From Lentisphaeria bacterium (GTDB lineage Bacteria > Verrucomicrobiota > Lentisphaeria > Victivallales > Victivallaceae): DNA of 32,710 bases. The first letter of the stretch is position 1. Every line of letters begins with the position of its first letter. Below, piece by piece: positions 7,196 to 17,035 of the stretch. Below the pieces are notes generated by a model. It had not been told where the DNA came from, did not search any database, and saw nothing but the letters and a program-made list of their open reading frames with translations. The stretch covers positions 1-32,710 of the forward strand of contig JAFWBQ010000123.1 of assembly GCA_017507125.1 (NCBI GenBank), in the 5' to 3' direction. The position numbers were made by a program, and so were the translations under genes.

Positions 7196-9612
7196 AAAAT
7201 ATCCTTTTTGCTTTTCTGCTGTTATTTACACTGCACCTTGCCGGTATCAACTATGCTGACTACGGAGCTGGCCCCATGCTGAAACCGGCACGGACTTTTT
7301 ACGTTTCCCCCAAAGGAAGCGATAAAAATGACGGAAAAACTTTGAACACGGCATTCAAAACGCTCCACAAGGGCTTTCACCAGCTCAGAGCCGGCGATAC
7401 GCTGCTGATTGATGAAGGCATCTATTTTCAGGATGAACTGAAACTCAATGTCAAAGATGGCGTTGTTGGATTCGCCGAACAGTGCGGCAAACCCGGCTCC
7501 CCCATCCGCATCATGGGTATGAAGGGTAAAAAAGTCATCCTCACCGGGGGAAGATTCCTTGAACCCGTCAAAACAACAGGACAGCTGGCTGAATACAAGT
7601 ACAATTTGCCCATTCTGAACAATCTCATCCATGAGCGTCCATCCGGCATAGAGCTGCAGAATGTGGACAGCGAAGAGCTTGCCAGAGAGATCCCCGGAAC
7701 CTTCTTCTATGACATGAAGAATAAAAGACTCCTCGTCCACTATGCGGCGCTGGAACAGACCGGCATCAGCGCTTCCGCCCGACGTATCGGGATCCGGATC
7801 CACGGCAGCTATATCCACCTTGAGAATCTGGAGTTCCGTCACTACTATGAAGCCGTCTATGCCCGTATGAACAAACCCTACGACAAAAACAAGGTAAGCC
7901 ACATCACCATTCAGAACTGCCGGTTCTTCTACAACACCCAGAACGGCGTCGTCCTGGACGGCACTTCCTGGAGCGTGGTCAAAAACAATCAGGCCGCTTT
8001 CAACACCACTCAGGGCCACTTTCTGAACATGGCAAAGGCCACCGACAACCTCTATCTGGGGAACTGGTGCGGCACAACAGCCCACACCCTGCGCCAGAAA
8101 AGAGAGAACGTCGTCAACTACGGCATCAACAGCTACGGCGGCAGACCGCCCCGGAACCATACCATCGCCAACTACGTTGAAAGCCGCCTTTCATTCAGAT
8201 GGAAAAGTGCCAACCCCGACGGTATCATCAAAGACAATGTGTTCCGCGGCGCCTGGCACACCGAAAGTCAACCTGTCCCCGCAACCATTACAGGGAACCT
8301 TTTTCTGGGCCGCTTCAGCTGGCCAGGCGTCTGCGGCGACAACGGCTGGGAAGAGGATCTTAAAAACACGCCCATGAAAATGTACGGCAATTTCCGCAAA
8401 GAAAGTGAGTTCCGCTGTGACAATCCGGAACTTGCCAAAGCCAAGTCTCTCAGGCTCACTTTCCCGGCTCCCAAGTTCCCCGCAGTTACATTCAAGGATC
8501 TCAGGATCGCTTACATCGGCAAAGAGGGCGCCGCTCTCATCTGGGAAACTCCCGACTGTGACGGATGGGGCGAAGCTGTTGTCAACAAAAAAGGAGAGAG
8601 GAAACAGCGTTATTTTTCCTCCGGACTTCAAGGCGCACGCCACAGCGTGGGCATTACCGGACTTGAACCTGACACCGTCTATGAAGTGCGCGCCTTTTTC
8701 AGAAACCGCCGGGGCGGAAAATCGGTTTATTCAAAGAAATACACCTTCAAGACCGCACTCAAGGACCGCGCCCCCAAAGTTCTTGAGGTGGGCAAAGGGA
8801 AAATGACCCTTGAAGAAGCAAGCATCGCAGCTGTTCCGGGAGACACCATCAAGCTGCTTCCCGGCACCCACAGCGGCAGATTCATCCCCCTGCGCAACGG
8901 ACTCCCCGGAAAGCCCATCACATTGCTGGGCAAGGACGCCATTCTGGATGCCCGGAAATTTTACTCTCCCTCAGTCATTCTCAAAAACAGACACCATATC
9001 ATCATTGACGGCGTCACCTTTGCCAATCCGGATCCCACCACAGGAGCCGGGATCATTTCCACAGAAAAGGGCAGCCATGTCATCGTCCGCAACTGCCGGG
9101 TCGACAACATGGACTGGCGCGCAGGAGACTTTATCAATGTGCGCCACACGCCCCACTCTGTTGTGGAGCACAACATCATTCAGGGGGGATCCTATCCCAT
9201 CCGGGTTTTCGGCAAAAAGGTCAAAGTCCTCAACAACACTGTTGTGGACGCCATTATGGTCAGCATCAACATGTGGGATGTGGATGAACTTGAGATCCGC
9301 AACAACATCTTCTACCGCCCCTGTATCCCCTCCAAGAAAAATCCGGCGATCCTTTTTACCGCCGCGGGCAAAAATATCATCTGTGACGGCAACGTTTTCT
9401 GGTCGCCTGTCAAAGAACATCCCATGGGGGGCAGAGTCAGAGACGGAAAAAGAAGGATCCTTGTCCAGACCCGTACCCTCGCCGAATGGCAGAAGCTGAC
9501 CGGGTTCGATAAAAACAGTATCCATGCCGATCCCATGTTCGTCGATTATGAAAAAGGAGATTACCGCCTGAAACCCGGTTCTCCCGCCAAAGGAAAAGGA
9601 GCTTTATTGTGA
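7192..9612 (+). CDS. Secreted double beta-helix/FN3 protein, array copy 3
   Basis: The product is 806 residues: a strongly hydrophobic signal peptide (MKNILFAFLLLFTL...), then beta-helix, FN3-like domain (about 435-525; GKEGAALIWET, LEPDTVYEVRAFF), beta-helix and GSPAKGKGALL. The start is GTG in a GTGA overlap with copy 2. It forms a subgroup with copy 6. Both carry HYYEAVYARMN, NCRFFYN, ATDNLYLGNWCG, GNLFLGR and KKGERK blocks, whereas the other copies have HDNL and NWSG at the matching place. It retains the invariant PRNH and FRWK motifs. At the position where most copies have RGN or RGH it has QGH. AAAGGAG at 9595-9601 inside its tail codons is the probable RBS of copy 4. Confidence 0.82.
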   Translation: MKNILFAFLLLFTLHLAGINYADYGAGPMLKPARTFYVSPKGSDKNDGKTLNTAFKTLHKGFHQLRAGDTLLIDEGIYFQDELKLNVKDGVVGFAEQCGKPGSPIRIMGMKGKKVILTGGRFLEPVKTTGQLAEYKYNLPILNNLIHERPSGIELQNVDSEELAREIPGTFFYDMKNKRLLVHYAALEQTGISASARRIGIRIHGSYIHLENLEFRHYYEAVYARMNKPYDKNKVSHITIQNCRFFYNTQNGVVLDGTSWSVVKNNQAAFNTTQGHFLNMAKATDNLYLGNWCGTTAHTLRQKRENVVNYGINSYGGRPPRNHTIANYVESRLSFRWKSANPDGIIKDNVFRGAWHTESQPVPATITGNLFLGRFSWPGVCGDNGWEEDLKNTPMKMYGNFRKESEFRCDNPELAKAKSLRLTFPAPKFPAVTFKDLRIAYIGKEGAALIWETPDCDGWGEAVVNKKGERKQRYFSSGLQGARHSVGITGLEPDTVYEVRAFFRNRRGGKSVYSKKYTFKTALKDRAPKVLEVGKGKMTLEEASIAAVPGDTIKLLPGTHSGRFIPLRNGLPGKPITLLGKDAILDARKFYSPSVILKNRHHIIIDGVTFANPDPTTGAGIISTEKGSHVIVRNCRVDNMDWRAGDFINVRHTPHSVVEHNIIQGGSYPIRVFGKKVKVLNNTVVDAIMVSINMWDVDELEIRNNIFYRPCIPSKKNPAILFTAAGKNIICDGNVFWSPVKEHPMGGRVRDGKRRILVQTRTLAEWQKLTGFDKNSIHADPMFVDYEKGDYRLKPGSPAKGKGALL

Positions 9613-12032
9613 AAAAAATATTTACTGTTTCCGCGCTTTTCTGTGCTGTGCTGCTTTCAGCCATCAACCTTGCAGATTACGGCGCAGGCCCCATGCTGAA
9701 ACCGGGACGCACTTTTTATGTTTCCACCAAAGGGGACAATAAGAATGACGGTTCCTCCCTTGCAAAAGCATTCCGCACCATCAGCCACGGCGTGTGGAAA
9801 CTCCGGGCAGGAGACACGCTTCTTATTGAGGGCGGAACCTACTTTGAGCCTGAGATCCCCATCAACGTCAAAGATGGATCTGTGGGTTACAATGTTCAGA
9901 GCGGCCGCCCCGGCTCCCCCATCCGCATCATGGGTATGAAAGGTCACACCGTCCGTCTCCACGGCGGAACGGAACTTTACAAAACCATCAGCAAAAAAGG
10001 ACAGGTCAGCTTGTTTGAGTACAAACTCCCCATGCGCCTGAAATCTCTTCAAGAGATTCCCTCCGGGATCGAACTTCAGCCTGTTCCCTCTGAAAAAGAG
10101 GTCATGGAACTGCCGGGAACTTTTTATTACGACCCCGACAAAAAGACCATTCTGGTTCACTATGCCGCTCTTGAACAGAAAGGGGTTTCAGTTTACAGAC
10201 GGCGGGTGGGGATCCGGATCCACGGCAGCTATATCCATCTGGAAAACCTCAATTTCTCCTATTACAGAGAGCCCGTCTATGTCCGCATGAACCGTCCTTT
10301 TGACAAGAACAAGGCAAGCCATGTCACCATTCAGAACTGCAACTTCACTCACAACGCCATGGCAGGTATCGTTCTGGACGGCGCCAGCTGGAGTCTGGTC
10401 AGGAACAACCGGGGATACGGCAACACCATAAGAGGAAACTTTCTCAATCTCGGCAATGCAAGCGACAATCTTATCTGGGGCAACTGGAGCGGTCCCACCC
10501 CCCAGACGCTCCGCCACAAACGGCTCCATGAGTACAACTACGGCATCAACAGTTACATCGGGTCACCTCCCCGGAATCATGTCGTCGGCAACCTGATCGA
10601 AGGCACTCTCTCGTTCCGCTGGAAACGTGCCGGAGAAGGCAACATCTTTCAGGACAACATCGTAAAAGGCTCTTTCCATGTGGAAAGCCCCGCATACAAG
10701 GTCTTCATGCGGAACAACTATTTCGGCGGCAGAGTCAGCTGGCCCGGCATCTGCGGTTTCAACGGTTGGGAAAAAGATTTTGAAAACACGCCGGTCAAAT
10801 TCACCAACAACACCCGGGATCTTGCAAAATTCCGCCCCCTGACCCCTGCCATTGAAGAGGCGAAAAAGCTGAAGATCCCCCTGCCTGTCATCAAGTTCCC
10901 TGCCGTCACTTTCAAGAATCTCCGGGCGGCGCATATTTCCAATGACGGCGCCGCCATCATGTGGGAAACCCCCGACTGCGACGGCTGGGGCTCCCTTGCC
11001 GTCAGAGAAGAGGGCAAAAAAGGCAAACCCGTTTATATCAACTCTGCCCTTCAGGGCTCCAGACACATCGTCGGCATCACTGGACTCAAGCCTGATACGA
11101 CCTACACCTGTCAGGCGGGATTCACCAACCGCCGCGGCGGAAAAAAGGTGTGGTCGACCGCAATGAAGTTCCGTACTTCAAAAACCATGCGCGCCCCCAA
11201 AGTCCTTGAGGTGGGCAAAGGCAAATATACTCTTGAAGAGGCGGCGGCAGCGGCGATCCCCGGTGATACAGTCAAACTGCTCCCCGGAGTCCACAGCGGC
11301 AGATTCGTCCCCATCCGCAGCGGACTCCCCGGCAAACCCATCACCCTTTACGGCAAAGGCGCCAAACTTGACGCCAGGGGTTTCTACACCCCCGCGGTGC
11401 TCCTCAGCGAAAAAGAGTACATCACTATTGACGGAGTCCACTTTGACAACGCGGATATCACCTCAGGTCAGGGCGTGATCAGGGTGAGAAAGTGCCGTAA
11501 TATCACCATCCGCAACTGCCGCTCCAAGCAGGATTGGCAGGCGGGAAACTTTGTTACCATGAGCCATTCTCCGGGTTCCGTCATTGAAAACAACGTTATC
11601 AACGACGGCTCTTACCCCATTGAGATCGCAGGCGGCGGCGTCAGGATCCTCAACAACACCATTGTGAACGCCACCATGATCTCACTGCTGCTCTGGGATC
11701 CCTTTGATATTGAAGTCAGAAACAACATCTTCTACCGTCCCTGTATCGACATCAAACGCAGTCAGGCCATACTGCTGAACAACCCCGGTAAAAATATCAT
11801 TTCCGAGGGCAACGTCTTCTGGTCCCCCTACAAGCATCATCCTGTGGGCGGCAAGATCCGGGACAAAAAAATCAAAGTGCTTGTGAGTTCACAAACCCTT
11901 GAAGAGTGGCAGAGACTCTCCGGATTTGACAAAACAAGCGTCCATGTGGATCCCCTCTTTGTGGACTATAAAAACGAAGATTTCCGTCTCCGGCCCGATT
12001 CACCTGTTAAAGGGAAAGGAGCTTCACTTTGA
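9609..12032 (+). CDS. Secreted double beta-helix/FN3 protein, array copy 4
   Basis: The product is 807 residues with a signal peptide (MKKIFTVSALFCAVLLSA), beta-helix, FN3-like domain (SNDGAAIMWET, LKPDTTYTCQAGF), second beta-helix, and the tail RLRPDSPVKGKGASL. This is the only copy where KPGSPAK has changed to RPDSPVK, while the KGKGAS part that encodes the downstream RBS is unchanged. The start is GTG in a GTGA overlap. It groups with copy 2 in the middle region (GEGNIF, DNIV, FHVES, NYFGGR). AAAGGAG at 12015-12021 precedes the TTG start of copy 5 by 7 nt. As with its paralogues, only the fold and secretion are supported; an enzymatic role is inferred. Confidence 0.82.
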   Translation: MKKIFTVSALFCAVLLSAINLADYGAGPMLKPGRTFYVSTKGDNKNDGSSLAKAFRTISHGVWKLRAGDTLLIEGGTYFEPEIPINVKDGSVGYNVQSGRPGSPIRIMGMKGHTVRLHGGTELYKTISKKGQVSLFEYKLPMRLKSLQEIPSGIELQPVPSEKEVMELPGTFYYDPDKKTILVHYAALEQKGVSVYRRRVGIRIHGSYIHLENLNFSYYREPVYVRMNRPFDKNKASHVTIQNCNFTHNAMAGIVLDGASWSLVRNNRGYGNTIRGNFLNLGNASDNLIWGNWSGPTPQTLRHKRLHEYNYGINSYIGSPPRNHVVGNLIEGTLSFRWKRAGEGNIFQDNIVKGSFHVESPAYKVFMRNNYFGGRVSWPGICGFNGWEKDFENTPVKFTNNTRDLAKFRPLTPAIEEAKKLKIPLPVIKFPAVTFKNLRAAHISNDGAAIMWETPDCDGWGSLAVREEGKKGKPVYINSALQGSRHIVGITGLKPDTTYTCQAGFTNRRGGKKVWSTAMKFRTSKTMRAPKVLEVGKGKYTLEEAAAAAIPGDTVKLLPGVHSGRFVPIRSGLPGKPITLYGKGAKLDARGFYTPAVLLSEKEYITIDGVHFDNADITSGQGVIRVRKCRNITIRNCRSKQDWQAGNFVTMSHSPGSVIENNVINDGSYPIEIAGGGVRILNNTIVNATMISLLLWDPFDIEVRNNIFYRPCIDIKRSQAILLNNPGKNIISEGNVFWSPYKHHPVGGKIRDKKIKVLVSSQTLEEWQRLSGFDKTSVHVDPLFVDYKNEDFRLRPDSPVKGKGASL

Positions 12033-14452
12033 AAAAACTGCTTTTTGCCGCAGTGCTCCTGTGCGGAACGCTGCTTTCAGGTATCAACTATGCCGACTAC
12101 GGGGCGGGCCCCATGCTGAAACCGGGGCGCACCTTTTATGTTTCCAACAGAGGAAACGATAAAAATGACGGCACAACTCTTGAAAAGGCGTTCCGGACCA
12201 TCAACAAAGGAGTCAGCCGGCTTAAAGCAGGTGACACACTTCTTATTGAGGGGGGGAGATACTTTGAATCCGAAATCAGGATCAACGTAAATGACGGGAG
12301 CGTCAACTTCAATGCCCAGTGCGGACGCCCCGGCGCCCCCATCCGCATCATGGGCATGAAAGGTCAGAGACCGGTGCTGACAGGGGGCAAGATCGTTTCC
12401 CCCCTGAAACGGGAGGGGCAGATCGCAGAATTTGTCTGCAAAACCGCCCCTGCTTATGATACTGTCCATGAGCTGCCCTCAGGCATTGAACTTCAGAGAC
12501 TTGCCAACGAAGCACTGGTGCGGAAATATCCCGGAACCTTTTTCTTTGATGGGGCAAAAAAGCGTCTTCTCGTTCACTTCGCCGCCATTGAACAGAAAGA
12601 GATCAGTATTGCACGGCACCGTATCGGGATCCGGATCCACGGCAGTTACATCCACATTGAAAATCTGGAGTTCCGCCACTTCTATGAGGCGATCTACGCC
12701 CGCATGAATGCCCCTTATGATAAAAATGAGGCGCGGAACATCACCATCACCGACTGCAATTTCTTCTGGAACTATCAGTGCGGCGTGGTCCTTGACGGCA
12801 CAACATGGTCTCTGGTGAAAAACAACAGAGCCGCCTTCAACACCAAACGGGGCAACTACATGAATCTCTCGCGCGCCCATGACAATCTCTATATGGGCAA
12901 CTGGAGCGGCACAACTGCCAATACGCTGCGCTACAAAAAGAATCACTCCATCAACTACGGGCTCCAGAGCTACGGCGGCAATCCGCCCCGGAACCACATC
13001 ATCGGCAACTTTGTGGAGTCAGAGTGCTCGTTCCGCTGGAAAGGGGGATGCCCGGGAAGCATCGTCAGAGACAACATCTTTCTCGGATCTTTCCACTCTG
13101 AAAGCAAGGTGATCCCCGCCGTCATCAACAACAACGTTTTCGCAGGCAGGATCAGCTATTTCTCTCTCGGCGGCAACATCTGGGAAAAGGAATTCGCCCC
13201 CACTGCCATCAAATTTTACAACAACGTCCGGAAAAAAGCGGACTTCAAGCCCTTGGGCAAAGAGATCATCAAAGCTCAGCAGCTCAAGATCGATTTCCCT
13301 GCCCCCAAGTTCCCCAAAGTCGTCTTCAAGGATCTGAAAGCCGGTCACATCACAGCCGACAGCGCGGTCATCACATGGCAGACTCCCGACAACGATGGAT
13401 GGGGCTCTTTGCAGATCTGGAAAAAGGGGAGCAGCTCCAGAAAGTGGGTCGGCGGCTCAGGCGTTCAGGGAGTTGACCATGTTGCAGGAGTTTCAAAACT
13501 TGCGCCTGATACAGAGTACTGCTGCCGTGCCTTTTTCAGAAGCCGCCGGGGAGGCGGATGGACGGCCTCTGCTGAAAGTTCATTCAGAACCGCAAAAACA
13601 AATCCCCCACCCCGGGTCCTTGAGGTGGGAAAAGGGAAATATTCCCTCTTTGAAGCAGGCTGCGCCGCAAGAGCCGGGGACACCATCAAACTTCTCCCCG
13701 GAACCCACATCGGACAGCTGGTACTTCTCAACAGCGGCACAAAGGAAAACCCCATCACCATTACAGGAGAAAAGAAAGCGGTCATTGACGGTGCTCTTTT
13801 CCACGCGCCTCTTCTGACGGCGGAGTGGAAATCCTATATCAATATTGACGGCATCACCTTTTCCAATCCCGCCCCCAACGCTTCCGGAAGCATCATCGTG
13901 CTTAACGGCGGCAGCAATATCTCTGTCAGAAACTGCCGTACCACCTATTTCCCCTACACTGCGGGCGGATTTATACGCAGCAACAACACCCCGGGACTCC
14001 ATATTGAAAACAATGTGATCCACGGCGGGGACTACCCCATCAATCTGAATGCCGCCAGAGCGAAGATCCTCAACAACACCATTGTGGATGCCACCATGCT
14101 GACGGTACTGCTCTGGAATCCCCTTGATGTGGAAATCCGCAACAACATCTTTTACCGTCCCTGCGTTCCCGACAAACGGAATCCCGCATTGCTTCTGCAA
14201 AATATCAGCGGGAAAGTCGTTTCCGACGGAAACATCTACTGGTCACCTGTAAAAGAACACCCCGCCGGGGGTGTCATCCGGGACAAACGTGCAAAAGTCC
14301 TCTTTGCCTCACGGACTCTTGAAGAGTGGCAGAAGAAAACCGGCATGGACAAAAACAGCCGTCATATCGACCCTCAACTGGTTGACTATAACAAGGGGGA
14401 TTTCCGCCTTAAACCCGGCTCACCCGCCAAAGGAAAAGGAGCTTCATTATGA
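12029..14452 (+). CDS. Secreted double beta-helix/FN3 protein, array copy 5
   Basis: The product is 807 residues in the same architecture, with signal peptide MKKLLFAAVLLCGTLLSG. It starts with TTG overlapping the TGA of copy 4 (TTGA), the weakest start codon in the array; the constant 7-nt spacing from AAAGGAG supports it. It groups with copy 7: both have GCPGS followed by RDN, a WEKEFAPT or WDKEFAPT block in place of the NGW block, HGGDYPI, and YTAGGF or YTAGPF. Its FN3-like domain lies around 435-525 (TADSAVITWQT, LAPDTEYCCRAFF). In the C-terminal region the usual HADPMFVD is replaced by HIDPQLVD. AAAGGAG at 14435-14441 serves copy 6. Confidence 0.82.
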   Translation: MKKLLFAAVLLCGTLLSGINYADYGAGPMLKPGRTFYVSNRGNDKNDGTTLEKAFRTINKGVSRLKAGDTLLIEGGRYFESEIRINVNDGSVNFNAQCGRPGAPIRIMGMKGQRPVLTGGKIVSPLKREGQIAEFVCKTAPAYDTVHELPSGIELQRLANEALVRKYPGTFFFDGAKKRLLVHFAAIEQKEISIARHRIGIRIHGSYIHIENLEFRHFYEAIYARMNAPYDKNEARNITITDCNFFWNYQCGVVLDGTTWSLVKNNRAAFNTKRGNYMNLSRAHDNLYMGNWSGTTANTLRYKKNHSINYGLQSYGGNPPRNHIIGNFVESECSFRWKGGCPGSIVRDNIFLGSFHSESKVIPAVINNNVFAGRISYFSLGGNIWEKEFAPTAIKFYNNVRKKADFKPLGKEIIKAQQLKIDFPAPKFPKVVFKDLKAGHITADSAVITWQTPDNDGWGSLQIWKKGSSSRKWVGGSGVQGVDHVAGVSKLAPDTEYCCRAFFRSRRGGGWTASAESSFRTAKTNPPPRVLEVGKGKYSLFEAGCAARAGDTIKLLPGTHIGQLVLLNSGTKENPITITGEKKAVIDGALFHAPLLTAEWKSYINIDGITFSNPAPNASGSIIVLNGGSNISVRNCRTTYFPYTAGGFIRSNNTPGLHIENNVIHGGDYPINLNAARAKILNNTIVDATMLTVLLWNPLDVEIRNNIFYRPCVPDKRNPALLLQNISGKVVSDGNIYWSPVKEHPAGGVIRDKRAKVLFASRTLEEWQKKTGMDKNSRHIDPQLVDYNKGDFRLKPGSPAKGKGASL

Positions 14453-14603
14453 AAAATTTACTCTTTACCGCACTTTTGCTGTGCATCGGAGCTCTTGCTG
14501 CCGCTGCCGTTGATATAGATTACAGCAAATACGGTGCAGGCCCCATGGTGAAACCCGGCAGGACCTTTTACGTTTCTCTGAAAGGAAATGATAAAAACGA
14601 CGG
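14396..14603 (+). repeat. Direct repeat, unit 1 (copy 5 end / copy 6 start)
   Basis: This 208-bp segment covers the end of copy 5, the ATGA junction and the signal-peptide region of copy 6. It matches 16828-17035 at a constant offset of 2432 bp, with two differences by eye (CTCTTT versus CTCCTT, and GGACCT versus GGACTT). Confidence 0.9.
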
Positions 14604-16884
14604 AAAAACATTGCAGAGCGCTTTCCGGACTCTTCACAAGGGAGCCGCTCAGCTCCGGGCCGGGGATACCCTTTTGATCGATGAGGGGACCTATTACCAA
14701 AATGAGATCCCAATCAATGTCAAAGAAGATACACTCCGATATCAGCAGCAGTGCGGCGTCCCCGGTTCTCCCATCCGGATCATGGGACTCCCCGGTAAAA
14801 AGGTGATCCTCACAGGGGGAATTCAGCTGAAAGCTCTCAAACAGCAGGGACAGCTTGCAGAGTTTGCCCACAAAAGAGAACTTGTTTATGATATGGTTCA
14901 GGAACTCCCCTCAGGCATAGAGCTTCAGCGTGTGGCAAGCAGGAAGATCGTTGAGGAAATACCGGGCACCTTTTACTATGATACCGGCGCAAAACGGATC
15001 TATGTCCACTACGCGGCATTGGATCAGACCGGTATCAGCGCCGCCCGCCAGCGAATCGGCATCCGTATCCACGGCAGTTACATCCACCTTGAAAATCTGG
15101 AGTTCCGCCACTACTATGAAGCCGTCTATGCCCGTATGAACAGACCCTTTGATCAAAACAAAGCAAGCCATATCACCATTCAGAACTGCCGGTTCTTCTA
15201 CAATTACAAGAGCGGTATCGTCCTTGACGGTACTTCATGGAGTCTGATCAAAAATAATCAGGGCGCTTTCAACACCCGGCGGGGACACTTTATGAACCTC
15301 TCACGGGCAACTGACAATCTCTATCTGGGGAACTGGTGCGGTTCGACTGCCAACACCCTGCGTCAGAAAAAAGAGCACTCCATCAACTACGGCATCAACA
15401 GCTACGGCGGCAACCCGCCGCGGAACCATGTTGTCGCCAACTGCATCGAAAGCCGCCTTTCCTACCGCTGGAAAGGGGGCGGCCCCGGAAACATCGTCAA
15501 AGACAATATTTTCCGCGGCGCCTGGCACTCTGAGAGCAAACCCATTCCTGTGGTCATGACCGGTAATCTCTTTCTGGGCAGAGTCAGCTGGCCGGGGATC
15601 TGCGGATACAACGGCTGGGATAAAGATTTCAAAGGAAGTCCCGTCCGCTTCTACGGCAATTTCCGCGATGAAAAAAACTTCAAATGCACCGCTCCGGAGC
15701 TGGCAAAGGCATGTTCTCTCAAGGTTGAACTGCCTGTTCCCAGGTTCCCTGAGGTCACTTTCAAAGGCCTGAGAGCCGATCATATCGGCAAAGAGAGCGC
15801 TGCTGTCATCTGGGAAACGCCCGACTGTGACGGAACAGGGGAAGTTGCCGTCAATAAAAAAGGGGAGAGAAAAAAGAGGTATTTTTCTTCACCTCTTCAG
15901 GGCTCCAGACATGTGGTGGGCATTACGGGACTTGAACCCGGAACGGAATATGAGTTCAGGGCAACCTTTATCAACCGCCGGGGCAGAACAAGAAGCATTT
16001 CTGCCCTGAAAAGTTTCAAGACCGCTCTCACCGACCGCGCCCCCCGGATCCTTGAAGTGGGCAATGGGAAACTCTCTCTTGAAGAAGCAAGCGTCGCCGC
16101 CATGGCAGGGGATACACTCAAACTTCTCCCCGGAAAACATCACGGCAGATTCATCCCCATCCGCGACGGAGCTCCCGGCAAACCCATCACCCTCAAAGGG
16201 TGCAAAGGTGCCGTCATTGACGCGCTGCAATTTTACTCCCCCTCGGTTTTGCTTGCCAACAGACACCATATCGTTATTGACGGCGTCACCTTTGCCAATG
16301 CAGACCCCACTTCAGGCGCCGATGTCATCGTGGTCAGAAAGGGCAGTCATGTCACCGTGCAAAATTGCCGCATGATCAACCTTGACTGGCGTGCCGGAGA
16401 CTTTGTCGCCTTGAGTAATGCCCCCCATTCACTCATCCGCAACAACATGATCCACGGCGGCGCCTACCCCATCCGTATTTCGGGCAAAAAGGTGAAGATC
16501 CTCAACAACACCATTGTGGATGCCACCATGCTGACCCTCAATCTCTGGAGCGTTGATGAGCTTGAGATCAGAAACAATATTTTCTACCGTCCCTGCATCC
16601 CCAAAAAGCGGAACCCTGCCATCCAGATCACTGATGGAGGAAAAAACATTATTTCTGAGGGCAATGTATTCTGGTCGCCAGTGAAAGAACATCCCGCAGG
16701 AGGCAGAGTCAGAGACGCAAAAATAAAAGTGGTCATCAACTCAAAAACTCTCGCCCAGTGGCAGAAAGAATCAGGAATGGATAAAACAAGTATCCACGCA
16801 GATCCTATGTTTGTTGATTATGCCAAAGGGGATTTCCGCCTTAAACCCGGCTCACCCGCCAAAGGAAAAGGAGCTTCATTATGA
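14449..16884 (+). CDS. Secreted double beta-helix/FN3 protein, array copy 6
   Basis: The product is 811 residues, the longest copy, because the signal region is longer (MKNLLFTALLLCIGALAAAA, then VDIDYSKYGAGPMVKP). The first 46 residues are identical to copy 7 except for Phe/Leu at position 7. The rest of the protein is closest to copy 3 (HYYEAVYARMN, GNLFLGR, LDWRAGDF), so this copy is a mosaic. The start is ATG in an ATGA overlap with copy 5, 7 nt after AAAGGAG. It has YRWK where most copies have FRWK, a conservative change in an otherwise invariant motif. The tail is KGKGASL, with AAAGGAG (16867-16873) for copy 7. Confidence 0.82.
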   Translation: MKNLLFTALLLCIGALAAAAVDIDYSKYGAGPMVKPGRTFYVSLKGNDKNDGKTLQSAFRTLHKGAAQLRAGDTLLIDEGTYYQNEIPINVKEDTLRYQQQCGVPGSPIRIMGLPGKKVILTGGIQLKALKQQGQLAEFAHKRELVYDMVQELPSGIELQRVASRKIVEEIPGTFYYDTGAKRIYVHYAALDQTGISAARQRIGIRIHGSYIHLENLEFRHYYEAVYARMNRPFDQNKASHITIQNCRFFYNYKSGIVLDGTSWSLIKNNQGAFNTRRGHFMNLSRATDNLYLGNWCGSTANTLRQKKEHSINYGINSYGGNPPRNHVVANCIESRLSYRWKGGGPGNIVKDNIFRGAWHSESKPIPVVMTGNLFLGRVSWPGICGYNGWDKDFKGSPVRFYGNFRDEKNFKCTAPELAKACSLKVELPVPRFPEVTFKGLRADHIGKESAAVIWETPDCDGTGEVAVNKKGERKKRYFSSPLQGSRHVVGITGLEPGTEYEFRATFINRRGRTRSISALKSFKTALTDRAPRILEVGNGKLSLEEASVAAMAGDTLKLLPGKHHGRFIPIRDGAPGKPITLKGCKGAVIDALQFYSPSVLLANRHHIVIDGVTFANADPTSGADVIVVRKGSHVTVQNCRMINLDWRAGDFVALSNAPHSLIRNNMIHGGAYPIRISGKKVKILNNTIVDATMLTLNLWSVDELEIRNNIFYRPCIPKKRNPAIQITDGGKNIISEGNVFWSPVKEHPAGGRVRDAKIKVVINSKTLAQWQKESGMDKTSIHADPMFVDYAKGDFRLKPGSPAKGKGASL

Positions 16885-17035
16885 AAAATTTACTCCTTAC
16901 CGCACTTTTGCTGTGCATCGGAGCTCTTGCTGCCGCTGCCGTTGATATAGATTACAGCAAATACGGTGCAGGCCCCATGGTGAAACCCGGCAGGACTTTT
17001 TACGTTTCTCTGAAAGGAAATGATAAAAACGACGG
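16828..17035 (+). repeat. Direct repeat, unit 2 (copy 6 end / copy 7 start)
   Basis: This is the partner of 14396-14603. Identity stops sharply at both sides: upstream at the GGGG before the DFRLKPG codons, downstream just after the NDG codons. That pattern fits a recent gene-conversion or unequal-crossover tract. Confidence 0.9.

Noticed and set aside
14396..17035. Copies 6 and 7 being an assembly duplication
   Set aside because: Only about 208 bp are near-identical; the rest of the two genes is strongly diverged, so both copies are real.
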